Part shown: positions 7,454 to 15,550 of the stretch, piece by piece | Layout of the letters: each line of letters starts with the position of its first letter | How positions within the stretch are numbered: position 1 is the stretch's first letter | NCBI GenBank assembly: GCA_017610225.1 | Contig: JAFCCM010000030.1 | Location: 1-23,164 of the forward strand | DNA length: 23,164 nt | Reading direction: 5' to 3' | From: Candidatus Aenigmatarchaeota archaeon | Lineage (GTDB): Archaea > Aenigmatarchaeota > Aenigmatarchaeia > CG10238-14 | Notes under the pieces: model-generated | Databases searched by the model: none | What the model was told of the DNA's origin: nothing | What the model saw: only the letters and a program-made list of their open reading frames with translations | Made by a program: the position numbers and the translations under genes

Positions 7454-8779
7454 ATGGATCGATTAGTACCAATCGCTTATAGAAAATATGGGTTGTACGT
7501 CAATAGTTTTAGAGCTTTGCCTTTAAAAGATGATGGTTTGAAACCTGTTGAGCGAAGAATCCTACTTACAACTTTTATAGTGGCTAAGGATAAATTTGTC
7601 AAATCAGCCAAAATTGAAGGTAATTGTATGAGTCGTTTCCATCCCCATTCAGGTGCATATGGAACACTCGTTCAATTAGTTAAACAAGGGTTCATTACTG
7701 GTCAGGGTAATTGGGGAAATAATCTTGGTGTAGAACCTTCTGGCGCGGCTGCAAGTAGGTATACAGAATGTAAAATATGTAAAGAAACAGTAGATATGGC
7801 GTTTAATCTCATAAAGCATGTGCCATGGAGTGAAAGTGAACTAGATGACGAACCAGAATATATTCCAACTAGATTTCCTTTTTGTTTAATGGGGAATGAT
7901 TATACTCAAGGCATCGGATTTGGGTTTAGAACTTTTATTCCTTGTTATTCAAAAGCAGATTTAAAAGATAGATTATTCTGGTTATTGTCTGGTAAGAAAG
8001 GGGTTGAACCAATAATAGCTCCAAAAACAAACTGTAAGATAACAGCGACAAAAGAAGATCTTCAAGAACTATTAACAACAGGAAAAGCTAAGATTGGTGT
8101 TTCTGGAGTTATTAGTGTTAGTGCTGCTCAATGCAAAGTAGTTATTAAGTCTTGGCCACCTGGTAGAAGATTTGAATCAATTTTAAATAAAACCCCAATT
8201 AAAAAGCAATTAGAGAATCTTGATGTTGGGTTTATAGATTCTTCAAGTGGTAAAAATGGTACTGCGATTATATTCAGCGTTTCAAAACAACGAAATAGAA
8301 CTAAGATTTTTAATTTATTAGTTAAGAATATAAGAACAGCTTTAATAGGATCTGTCTCATTTGAAACTATCACAGTTGATAGACAAAGACAAGTTCAAGT
8401 TACATCAATTGATGATATGTTGTTAAACACTTATGAGATGTATACTCAAGCAAATAAAAGAATGTTGACGTCAGAAATTGGTAAGGCTAATGATTCTATT
8501 CTTGAGATGGATTGTCTTGATAAAATTAAAAGCCCTTTAATTAAAGTTATGTCTGAGAAAGGTTCGACATTAACTAAAGAACAACTACCTACAACTATTA
8601 CTAGAATTGCTAAAGAAAGTAAGTTAACAGATGAGATTGTTAAAGAATTATTAAGCAAATATCTCATTCAAAGACTTTTAACATTCAAAACTGATACACA
8701 AGAGTTAAATAATAAAATGGTTGATCTTCAAAGTAAATTATCTACTTTAGATAAATTTGTTTTAGATCAGTATAGGTGA
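7454..8779 (+). CDS. Type II DNA topoisomerase, small (GyrA/ParC-like, cleavage) subunit
   Basis: 441 aa, the size of T4 gp52; it lacks the C-terminal DNA-wrapping propeller of bacterial GyrA. It breaks and rejoins DNA through a tyrosine ester. Near the N-terminus RALPLKDDGLKPVERRIL is the conserved start of the winged-helix domain. HPHSGAYG corresponds to the HPHGD region. AAASRYTE carries the catalytic pair R102 and Y103. The start follows AAAGGAG (7441-7447) inside the end of the endonuclease gene. Bacterial ParC proteins usually have a PLxxxI segment ahead of this region. Here only MDRLVPIAYRKYG precedes it, while a similar IPLQDWI segment lies upstream at 5978, so the original N-terminus may have been displaced. 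The gene otherwise looks functional. Confidence 0.9.
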   Translation: MDRLVPIAYRKYGLYVNSFRALPLKDDGLKPVERRILLTTFIVAKDKFVKSAKIEGNCMSRFHPHSGAYGTLVQLVKQGFITGQGNWGNNLGVEPSGAAASRYTECKICKETVDMAFNLIKHVPWSESELDDEPEYIPTRFPFCLMGNDYTQGIGFGFRTFIPCYSKADLKDRLFWLLSGKKGVEPIIAPKTNCKITATKEDLQELLTTGKAKIGVSGVISVSAAQCKVVIKSWPPGRRFESILNKTPIKKQLENLDVGFIDSSSGKNGTAIIFSVSKQRNRTKIFNLLVKNIRTALIGSVSFETITVDRQRQVQVTSIDDMLLNTYEMYTQANKRMLTSEIGKANDSILEMDCLDKIKSPLIKVMSEKGSTLTKEQLPTTITRIAKESKLTDEIVKELLSKYLIQRLLTFKTDTQELNNKMVDLQSKLSTLDKFVLDQYR

Positions 8780-8790
8780 TGTAAAAGAAG

Positions 8791-8801
8791 TTGATTATCA
8801 A
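8791..8801 (+). other. Short palindrome in the gap before the QueD-like gene
   Basis: TTGATTATCAA is a symmetrical 5-bp inverted repeat around one T, in the 40-base gap between the topoisomerase small-subunit and QueD-like genes. It could be a protein-binding half-site pair or chance in AT-rich DNA. No clear promoter was recognised beside it. Confidence 0.15.
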
Positions 8802-8819
8802 TAATAAAGGAATAAAAAT

Positions 8820-9242
8820 ATGGATATTAGATATTATAGAGTTGAAAGAAGATTTACATTTCCAATGGGGCATAGATTATCTAAACATCTAGGTGCCTGT
8901 GCAAATGTTCATGGACATAATGTAACATTATTGGTTGGAGTTAAATCAATAATGTTAAATGATAATGATATGGTTATTGATTTTCATGATCTAAAAACCA
9001 TTGTTAATGATCTTGTTAAAGAATGGGATCATAGTTCAATATTTAATGAATCTGATAGAGAATCTATTGATACTAAATTGTTTAAGAAAGTATTCTTTTA
9101 TGATTTTGATCCAACTGCGGAAAGATTAAGCGAATATTTGTATCATTCAATAGATAATCTTTTACCTGTTGGAGTTAAAATGGATTATGTTAAATTTTAT
9201 GAAAATGAAAATTCAATGGCTACATTTAGCGTTCCGGAGTAA
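8820..9242 (+). CDS. queD: QueD-like 6-carboxytetrahydropterin synthase / PTPS family
   Basis: 140 aa, full family length. QueD converts dihydroneopterin triphosphate to 6-carboxy-5,6,7,8-tetrahydropterin, an early step towards preQ0 and queuosine. The zinc ligands fit: H18 (FPMGHRL), H31 and H33 (CANVHGHN). C27 and the D70/H71 pair (EWDH) match the catalytic Cys, Asp and His positions of bacterial QueD. DPTAERLSEYLY is the usual late helix, and E128 or E130 (KFYENE) is the likely pterin-binding acid. AAAGGA at 8806-8811 precedes the ATG. In phages, QueD often serves 7-deazaguanine modification of DNA against host nucleases (established knowledge), but QueC, QueE, FolE and a transferase are not seen in this window. 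It lies among replication genes. PTPS paralogues with other roles remain possible. Confidence 0.85.
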   Translation: MDIRYYRVERRFTFPMGHRLSKHLGACANVHGHNVTLLVGVKSIMLNDNDMVIDFHDLKTIVNDLVKEWDHSSIFNESDRESIDTKLFKKVFFYDFDPTAERLSEYLYHSIDNLLPVGVKMDYVKFYENENSMATFSVPE

Positions 9243-9245
9243 ATT

Positions 9246-10679
9246 ATGATAGAACTTAGTAGGAGATCCGGAATAATAATTCCAAGAGAATATGAGAATG
9301 AAAGTTGGTACCATCAAGTGCGAGCAAAACTGTTTAGGAAACAGCAACAGTATAATTCACCAGATTTCATAACCAATAAATATTTCTCTGAATCCGAAAA
9401 GTTTTTAACTATACCTCGATTCTTCCCTATACATGAATATGTAGATTGTAAAATTATCGACAATAGACATGTTGGGGAAGATATTGAAATTGAACATAGA
9501 ATAGTTGCAAGAAATGAAGCTCAAGAATTAACAATGAATTATATGATTTCTAATCCGAATGGTATGATAAAACTAAATCCAGGGATGGGTAAAACAGTTG
9601 TTTCTATTTATATGATAGCTGTAAGAAAGAAAAAATCTATGATATTAGTTCATAGAGATTCATTGGATAAACAATGGAGAGCAAGATTATTTGAACATAG
9701 TAATATAGATCCTGATAAGGTTTGTATTTTAAATTCAGCAAAATTTGAAAAACAATTAGCAGAATGCTCAGTAATAATAGCAACATGTCAAACAATTCTA
9801 TCTCTTTTAAAAAGAAAGAGAATGGAATTTCTAATAGCATTAGACAAAGCAAATATAGGCATTTTCATAGGTGATGAAATACATACAACATTAGGAGCTC
9901 CAACATTTTCAAATTGCTCATTAAATATTCCATCCAAAGTAACATATGGTTTAAGTGCAACTCCATATAGAAATGATGGTAATTCTGATATACTTCAATA
10001 TCATGTTGGTGAAGAATTTGGAATTGATAGTGATGAAGATACAATGCCAGCAGAAGTAACATTTGTATTGCTGGATTTTGATATAGATACCCCAAGAAGA
10101 GAAAGGTATTTGAATTGGGAAGGAAATTTTCAACGATCTAGATACCTAAACATCATGAAAAATTCAAAAGTGTTTATGGATTTAGTAAAAGCTTTATTAT
10201 TAAAATTAGCTAATGATAATAGGCATTTATTATTTATTTCAGAAAGAGTCGATAAGATGATAGTTCCTTTATTTGATTGGTTGCCGACCGAAGACAAGTC
10301 AAAATTTATAGCTGGTTCGGCATTAAAGGAACTTGAAAAACAAATTTCATTCTCGACTCCTGGCAAAATCCGAGACGGCGTGGACGTTCCCTGGAAGGAT
10401 TCGTTGTTAATTACTTCTCCAGTCAAAAACATTGAACAATTAGCGGGTAGGATAACTAGAACTTATCCTGGCCATGATAAGAAAACTCCTATAATACTAG
10501 ATATGGTAGATATAGGTTGTAATAATATTAAAAGTTCATTTTGGAGTAGAGTAGATTTTTATAAAAAGAAAGATTGGAAAATAACTTATATGTTTGTTAA
10601 TCAATTTACATATGAAAAATTTAAATTAAAAGAACAAGATGCTTTTGTTATAGTCAAAGGAGAATATAATGGCAGTTAA
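9246..10679 (+). CDS. Superfamily 2 DNA/RNA helicase (UvsW/XPB-like)
   Basis: 477 aa. Walker A is NPGMGKT (111-117), Walker B is DEIH (210-213), and motif III is SAT (237-239, GLSATPYR). Motif VI is QLAGRITR (398-405) with its arginines, so both RecA-like lobes are complete. A short N-terminal domain precedes the motor. The order and size fit UvsW-like phage helicases, which unwind branched recombination intermediates and R-loops and help switch origin use in T4. GGAG at 9236-9239, inside the end of the QueD-like gene, gives translational coupling. The stop overlaps the next gene. Two GC-rich codon patches (10281-10300 and 10351-10400) stand out, the second just before motif VI. Confidence 0.85.
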   Translation: MIELSRRSGIIIPREYENESWYHQVRAKLFRKQQQYNSPDFITNKYFSESEKFLTIPRFFPIHEYVDCKIIDNRHVGEDIEIEHRIVARNEAQELTMNYMISNPNGMIKLNPGMGKTVVSIYMIAVRKKKSMILVHRDSLDKQWRARLFEHSNIDPDKVCILNSAKFEKQLAECSVIIATCQTILSLLKRKRMEFLIALDKANIGIFIGDEIHTTLGAPTFSNCSLNIPSKVTYGLSATPYRNDGNSDILQYHVGEEFGIDSDEDTMPAEVTFVLLDFDIDTPRRERYLNWEGNFQRSRYLNIMKNSKVFMDLVKALLLKLANDNRHLLFISERVDKMIVPLFDWLPTEDKSKFIAGSALKELEKQISFSTPGKIRDGVDVPWKDSLLITSPVKNIEQLAGRITRTYPGHDKKTPIILDMVDIGCNNIKSSFWSRVDFYKKKDWKITYMFVNQFTYEKFKLKEQDAFVIVKGEYNGS

Positions 10680-10935
10680 AGATGTACCAAAAATTATTGT
10701 AAATAAAAATGGTATTAGTATGATTGGGTTATTAACAGTTATATTAATTGTTTTAAAATTAACTAAAAATATTGATATTAGTTGGTGGTGGGTATTTGCT
10801 CCAATGTGGATACCTTGGATAATTATTTTAGGTATAATTGCAGCAATATTATTAGGTGTATTTGTAGTATTTATAATAGTGTTTTTATTAGAAAAGTATG
10901 AAGATCACAAAACTAAATCATATAAAATCAAATGA
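10669..10935 (+). CDS. Small integral membrane protein (phage 'transmembrane Fragile-X-F'-like)
   Basis: 88 aa. Two or three hydrophobic segments are visible: about 17-31, 38-56 (WWWVFAPMWIPWIIILG) and 57-74, followed by a charged, Lys-rich tail. The Trp-rich WWWV-APMWIP stretch is a hallmark of small phage proteins annotated as transmembrane Fragile-X-F proteins, whose function is unknown. AAAGGAG precedes the ATG, and the gene overlaps the end of the helicase gene. It is likely an inner-membrane protein made early in infection. No catalytic motif is visible. Confidence 0.7.
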   Translation: MAVKDVPKIIVNKNGISMIGLLTVILIVLKLTKNIDISWWWVFAPMWIPWIIILGIIAAILLGVFVVFIIVFLLEKYEDHKTKSYKIK

Positions 10936-11114
10936 TAAAACTAAATCCATATTCTATAGGTCCACCGCCAACTTTTGACCCATGTGAAAAATGTCTTATT
11001 AAAGCATGTTGCAATGAAACGTGTGATGATAAACTTAGATGGAATATAAACAATGTAAAACCATCATCAATTAGAATTAGATTACCAAAGAAAAGGAGAA
11101 AAAAGAAATGTTGA
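10932..11114 (+). CDS. Small Cys-rich protein with basic tail
   Basis: 60 aa, overlapping the previous gene by ATGA. It contains PCEKC, then C, CC and C within about 20 residues (FDPCEKCLIKACCNETC), which suggests one compact zinc or disulphide site. It ends in a strongly basic tail (LPKKRRKKKC) that could bind nucleic acid. I do not recognise a family. The overlap with both neighbours supports it being a real gene. A different frame provides the start of the next gene inside its last codons. Confidence 0.65.
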   Translation: MIKLNPYSIGPPPTFDPCEKCLIKACCNETCDDKLRWNINNVKPSSIRIRLPKKRRKKKC

Positions 11115-11449
11115 TTTTATCAATTATAGTATATATAATTTTAGGATTAACTATAGGAACTGTTTTAGTAAGTCAATATAATTTAAAATTTTTTAAACAT
11201 CTTATAGGTGAATATAAAAGTTATGAATATCAATATGACTCTTTAGATATATTTTATTTAATATGTGGTTACTATGTATTGTGGCCATTACCATTATTTA
11301 AATTTCTATGGATAAATTTTTGGAAATCAACCCATATAATATTTCAATATATTATTAAACAAATAATTATTAGTCATGGAATAATCTTATATTATTTTAG
11401 AACTCAATTTAAAAAAGATTTATCAAAAATTTTAAAGGATAAAAAATGA
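11108..11449 (+). CDS. Small membrane protein
   Basis: 113 aa. A strong hydrophobic N-terminal segment (about 2-21) looks like a signal anchor. Two more hydrophobic stretches follow (about 47-66 and 77-99), and the C-terminus is Lys-rich and probably cytoplasmic. AAAAGGAGA at 11093-11101 precedes the ATG. It overlaps the 60-aa gene upstream and the SbcD-like gene downstream (ATGA), so it is co-translated with the recombination nuclease. No family recognised. Confidence 0.65.
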   Translation: MLILSIIVYIILGLTIGTVLVSQYNLKFFKHLIGEYKSYEYQYDSLDIFYLICGYYVLWPLPLFKFLWINFWKSTHIIFQYIIKQIIISHGIILYYFRTQFKKDLSKILKDKK

Positions 11450-12438
11450 AAAGTATTATTATAGCAGATATACATTTAAGTTTATATTCTCAAGACACTA
11501 TAATATCTGGAGTATCGAGAAGATTACATTATTTAAATCAAACATTAATCCAAATAGCTGAATATGCTAAAGCCAATAATATAAAATATATTACAATAGC
11601 AGGGGATACATTACATAATAAAAGTATTATTCATGCCATAGCTATGTCTATGTTATTAGATTTTTTAAGAAATTATCCTGATTTAATATTTATTATTATT
11701 GATGGAAACCATGATATGTCTTCTAGGTCTGGTGATGGAGTATCTGGTTTAAAAAGTCTTGATAATGAACCAAATGTAATTATGGTTCATAAAGCTATGC
11801 AAAAAGAAAATATTTCATTTGTTCCATGGAATCCAAAAACAATGAAAAAGGATATTAAAAATGCTAAAGGTGATTATTTAGTATCTCATTTTGGATTAAA
11901 TGAAGCGATGTTAAATTCTGGAATATCAATTGTATCTGATATAGGATTAAATGATTTAAAACATTTTAAACATTGTTTTATTGGACATTACCATACACCT
12001 CAAGAAGTTGGAAATGTAACTATTCCAGGATCTATAATTCAGTTAGATTGGAGTGAAAAAGGTGAAGAAAAAAGGTTTATAGTTTTTGATAGTAATACGG
12101 GTCAAAAAGATTCAATTTTAATAACTGGTTATCAAAAACATATAGAACTTGAATTGACTAATGATAATGCAGAAGAATTATTAAAACAAGCTAAACTTTT
12201 TAAAGAAGGTGGAGATTTTGTTAAACTATTAAAAGTTGACAATATTGATACTTCTAAATTTGAAAAAGATTTTCATATAGTTGATAAAACGGTTAAAGAT
12301 ATTACCAACCGTGGTATCTCAACTAATATGTCTCTTGAAGATAAATTGTTAGCTTATCTAAAAATTAAAAAAATACCATTAGATGAACATAAAAATTATA
12401 TCAAAGAAGCTATAAATATAATCGACTCAATAACTTAA
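11446..12438 (+). CDS. SbcD/Mre11-like recombination nuclease (T4 gp47-like)
   Basis: 330 aa. It has the calcineurin-like phosphoesterase motifs in order: DIH (8-10), GDTLHN (53-58), GNHD (87-90), H148 (VSHFG) and GHYH (180-183). These bind two metal ions for nuclease activity. The size is that of T4 gp47, the nuclease subunit that with gp46 resects DNA ends for recombination-dependent replication and host DNA breakdown. The partner Rad50-like gene follows at 12994, with two small genes in between. The start overlaps the previous stop (ATGA). Confidence 0.9.
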   Translation: MKSIIIADIHLSLYSQDTIISGVSRRLHYLNQTLIQIAEYAKANNIKYITIAGDTLHNKSIIHAIAMSMLLDFLRNYPDLIFIIIDGNHDMSSRSGDGVSGLKSLDNEPNVIMVHKAMQKENISFVPWNPKTMKKDIKNAKGDYLVSHFGLNEAMLNSGISIVSDIGLNDLKHFKHCFIGHYHTPQEVGNVTIPGSIIQLDWSEKGEEKRFIVFDSNTGQKDSILITGYQKHIELELTNDNAEELLKQAKLFKEGGDFVKLLKVDNIDTSKFEKDFHIVDKTVKDITNRGISTNMSLEDKLLAYLKIKKIPLDEHKNYIKEAINIIDSIT

Positions 12439-12449
12439 GGATAATAAAA

Positions 12450-12671
12450 ATGAGTAACATCATTGTTCAAGCAGAAATTGAATACCAAAAGAAAGATAAA
12501 ACATGGATTCACTCAGATATTGAACCTTATGGGGGGTGTAAGTTTAAAGATCTTGATGATGATCATAGAAAATTTCTACATGATTGTCTTGATGAATGGA
12601 TTGATAATTCTGATGGAACTGGATGTTTTTATATTAAAGATGAAACATTTACAATAGAAGATCAAACATAA
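12450..12671 (+). CDS. Small acidic hypothetical protein between gp47- and gp46-like genes
   Basis: 73 aa with AAGGA 10 bases before the ATG. It is acidic (many Asp), with three Cys (GGCKF, HDCL, GTGCF) and several aromatics, and looks globular. I do not recognise it. Its place between the two subunits of the Mre11/Rad50 complex makes an accessory role plausible but unproven. Confidence 0.65.
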   Translation: MSNIIVQAEIEYQKKDKTWIHSDIEPYGGCKFKDLDDDHRKFLHDCLDEWIDNSDGTGCFYIKDETFTIEDQT

Positions 12672-12682
12672 GGGGGAATAAT

Positions 12683-12997
12683 ATGACTGATGTAAGTTTA
12701 GGTGGAGGAAAAAAGAATACAGGTGCAACTCCAGAACAACAGAAACAAAAAATGATTTATCTGGATATTCCAACAGCTATTACAATGATTTTAGAGCTTG
12801 GGGATTCAAAGAATATAAAAAAATATGCTGATCCAATAGTTTCAAATATTAAACAAGCATTTCCAAGTAAACAATTAAGAAAAGTTTTATGTACAATGTT
12901 TGGTGTTAAATCAGCAAGAAAATTTAAAAAATTAAAACCTCAAGAATTTGAGATTGTTACTAATTTATTTGGGGATATTTGGGGATTGAAGAAATGA
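12683..12997 (+). CDS. Small hypothetical protein upstream of the Rad50-like gene
   Basis: 104 aa, start supported by AGGGGGA. The first 25 residues are Gly/Gln/Lys-rich and probably flexible. The rest is helical, with a basic stretch (KSARKFKKLK). The stop overlaps the ATG of the Rad50-like gene, giving tight coupling. No family recognised. The basic helical part could bind DNA, which is inference only. Confidence 0.65.
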   Translation: MTDVSLGGGKKNTGATPEQQKQKMIYLDIPTAITMILELGDSKNIKKYADPIVSNIKQAFPSKQLRKVLCTMFGVKSARKFKKLKPQEFEIVTNLFGDIWGLKK

Positions 12998-15183
12998 AAA
13001 AAATTGAATTTCTAGAACAAGGAATGGAAAACTTTGGTAATCATATAGATCCAATAGTAGTTAGGTTTGATAAAGGTTCAACAACAATGATTACAGGACC
13101 AAATGGTAGTGGTAAAACATCTATATTCCAAGCTATTCCATTTACATTATATGGTCAATGTGAAAAGGGTCGTGGTGATGATGTTTTAAATACCAAAACT
13201 GGTAAGAATTGTCATACTTGGACAATTTTTAAAATTAATGATGAAGAATATAGAGTTGATAGATTCGTTAAGTACATCAGAATGGGTAATTCAGTAACTA
13301 TAACTAAGGGTGATTCTAATAAACCTTATTTAAAAGGACATAAAGAAGTTGTTCCAGAAGTTGAAAAATTATTGATGCCTTATAAACTTTTTATGAATAC
13401 TTTGTTATTTTCTCAAAAAGTTAAATCTTTCTTTACAGATCTTGGTGATGCAGATCAAAAAGAAATCTTTAGAAAGATTATGACATTGGATGATTTTGTT
13501 TTATATATGAAACAATGCGGTATTGATTTAAAAGAGATAGAAGCAATAATAATGGAATTAAATCAAACTATCGCAATTAATGAAGGTCTTATAGATTCAA
13601 CTACAAAACAAATTGAATCACTTCAAACTAAACAACAAGTATTTGAAAATGAAAAACAATCTAAAATAAAAGATTTGAAAGTTAAAGAAGAAACCATAAG
13701 TCTTGAAATTTTAGAACATTTAAAGAATCAAAAAAATCTGCCAGAAGATACCTCAAGTAAATCTCAAGAAATTACAAATAAAATTAGTGTTCTTAATCAT
13801 AAGTTGAATAATTTAGATTCTGAAAATGATGCTAAAATTAGTACTTTTGAATCACAAAAATTATTAAAAATATCTGAATTAGAAAAGAAGAGTCTTGAGT
13901 TATCTAATGCAAGTTCTAAAGAGGCGGCTGAAAAAATTGAAGATGAAAAAACTTCATTGAATAATATAAACTCAAAAATCCAACACCAAATAGATTCAGT
14001 AAAGAAATTAATTCAAGAAATTAAGTTTAAAGTTAAAAACCATGCTTCAGCAATAACATTTATAGAAACTACTAATAAGCAGTTAGAATTAGATTCTAAA
14101 TTATCATTTTGTCCTACATGTAAAAGGGATATGAATGATGAATGTATTAAACATATGAATTCTTTAAAAGAAGAAAACTTAGAAGAATTAGTATTAAATA
14201 CAACTAAAATAAAATTATTAAAAGAGACGTTAGCTGAAAAAGATGCAGAAATTATATCTTTAAATGAAACATATCAAAATAATTCTAAAAATTCTAATGA
14301 ATCTATTATAGCTATTCAACAAGCAAATCGTTTATTAATTAGTCAATATATTGAAAGAAAAAATATTGCTATTAATAAAGTTGAAGCAATGATGAAAGGT
14401 ATGATATCTAAAATTCAGAAAGATAATATTGAAACCAGAAATAAACTTCAATTAGAAATTACTGAATTGTCAGATGAATTAAAGAGTTTGTTTGAACTTC
14501 AAATAAAGATTGATGCATATAATCAAACTTTACAAGATATTCAACACATTAAAGATTTAAATGATGAAGCTTTAAAATTAGCAAACAATCTTGAGTTTGA
14601 TGATTCTTTGATTAAAGAATCTGAACTTAACTTACAAAGTTATATTAATATTATTAATGATACAATTGTTGAAAGAAGTGAATATGATAAAAAAATTCAA
14701 ATGATAACTTTTTGGAAGACTGGGTTCTCGGCATCTGGTATTCAAAGTATGTTAATTGATGAAGCAATTCCATTTATGAATGAAAGAATATCATATTATA
14801 TGGATATGTTATGCAATGGTCGTTATAAAGTTACATTTGATACATTGAAAGCTACCAAAGATAATAAAGAGTTTAGAGATAAAATATCTGTAAATGTATT
14901 TGATATACAAACACATTCCGATAAAAGAGTTAAATTCTCTGGTGGTCAAACAAGGTTAGTTGATATTGGTACTATATTAACCTTAGCAGATTTAATGGCT
15001 AATGTTCAAGATACAAGTGTTAATATAATATTATTTGATGAAATATTTGATTCATTGGATAGTGAGAATATTAGACATGTATCTAATTTATTAAGGGTAG
15101 CAGCAAAGGAAAAGTGGGTTGGTATCATATCACATACTAAGATTGATGATATTGAAGCTGACAATCATTTAGAATTTAGATAG
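12994..15183 (+). CDS. SbcC/Rad50-like ATPase (T4 gp46-like)
   Basis: 729 aa from the ATG at 12994, which overlaps the upstream stop; an in-frame TTG at 12979 is less likely. The N-terminal Walker A is GPNGSGKT (35-42). Long coiled coils flank a zinc hook CPTC (373-376), which dimerises two molecules. The C-terminal signature is FSGGQTRL (from 648) and Walker B is LFDE (680-683). It is an SMC-like ATPase that opens and positions DNA ends for the Mre11-like nuclease encoded just upstream. It is longer than T4 gp46 through its coiled coil but shorter than E. coli SbcC. Confidence 0.92.
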   Translation: MKKIEFLEQGMENFGNHIDPIVVRFDKGSTTMITGPNGSGKTSIFQAIPFTLYGQCEKGRGDDVLNTKTGKNCHTWTIFKINDEEYRVDRFVKYIRMGNSVTITKGDSNKPYLKGHKEVVPEVEKLLMPYKLFMNTLLFSQKVKSFFTDLGDADQKEIFRKIMTLDDFVLYMKQCGIDLKEIEAIIMELNQTIAINEGLIDSTTKQIESLQTKQQVFENEKQSKIKDLKVKEETISLEILEHLKNQKNLPEDTSSKSQEITNKISVLNHKLNNLDSENDAKISTFESQKLLKISELEKKSLELSNASSKEAAEKIEDEKTSLNNINSKIQHQIDSVKKLIQEIKFKVKNHASAITFIETTNKQLELDSKLSFCPTCKRDMNDECIKHMNSLKEENLEELVLNTTKIKLLKETLAEKDAEIISLNETYQNNSKNSNESIIAIQQANRLLISQYIERKNIAINKVEAMMKGMISKIQKDNIETRNKLQLEITELSDELKSLFELQIKIDAYNQTLQDIQHIKDLNDEALKLANNLEFDDSLIKESELNLQSYINIINDTIVERSEYDKKIQMITFWKTGFSASGIQSMLIDEAIPFMNERISYYMDMLCNGRYKVTFDTLKATKDNKEFRDKISVNVFDIQTHSDKRVKFSGGQTRLVDIGTILTLADLMANVQDTSVNIILFDEIFDSLDSENIRHVSNLLRVAAKEKWVGIISHTKIDDIEADNHLEFR

Positions 15184-15190
15184 AAAGGAG
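15184..15190 (+). promoter_or_regulatory. Strong ribosome binding site facing an ATA codon
   Basis: AAAGGAG sits directly after the Rad50-like stop codon. The only codon at proper distance is ATA (15196). It is the main evidence for the tiny ORF. Confidence 0.5.
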
Positions 15191-15195
15191 AATAA

Positions 15196-15282
15196 ATAGA
15201 TCTAGAATCAATGGTGGATAAAATTAAAGGTTATGATGAAGTTCAATGTAAACGTATATTAACTTTGAATAAAGGAAAATAA
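15196..15282 (+). CDS. Tiny ORF apparently starting on ATA
   Basis: 28 codons and TAA. AAAGGAG (15184-15190) is ideally spaced, five bases, before ATA at 15196. No ATG, GTG or TTG is there; the first in-frame ATG is at 15211 and lacks a ribosome site. The predicted peptide, read with Met at ATA, is MDLESMVDKIKGYDEVQ and then CKRILTLNKGK. It may be a gene that lost its start by ATG to ATA, or a rare ATA start, or a leader peptide. Its last codons hold the ribosome site of the next gene, so it could couple translation. Confidence 0.35.
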   Translation: MDLESMVDKIKGYDEVQCKRILTLNKGK

Positions 15283-15283
15283 G

Positions 15284-15535
15284 ATGGATATAGCTGTTAT
15301 GTTAGATAAGATGGATGATTATAACAAGGTTATGAGTTCGTTTAATTTTAAACAGGATGGAGATGGTGATAAACCTTGGTCTTTAAAATTTATAAATAAA
15401 AAAACAGTTGTTGAAATTAGAAATAGTGAGTGGACTTTAACTAAAAGTAATAGTAGATCTTGGACAGGAAAACAACCAGAGGAATTAAAAAAACTTCTGC
15501 TAGGATTCTTAACAAAAAAGGAATTAATAATGTAG
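15284..15535 (+). CDS. Small hypothetical protein
   Basis: 83 aa, with AAAGGAAA before the ATG. Beta-rich centre with several Trp (KPWSLKF, SEWTLT, SRSWTGKQPEELKKLLLGF), then a helix. It looks like a compact alpha/beta domain. I do not recognise a family. It follows the recombination genes and precedes a broken homing endonuclease. Confidence 0.65.
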   Translation: MDIAVMLDKMDDYNKVMSSFNFKQDGDGDKPWSLKFINKKTVVEIRNSEWTLTKSNSRSWTGKQPEELKKLLLGFLTKKELIM

Positions 15536-15550
15536 TAAGGACATTGTAGG

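Noticed and set aside
12979..12993. Longer TTG start for the Rad50-like protein
   Set aside because: The ATG at 12994 overlaps the upstream stop in the usual ATGA manner, and the extra five residues are not family-like.
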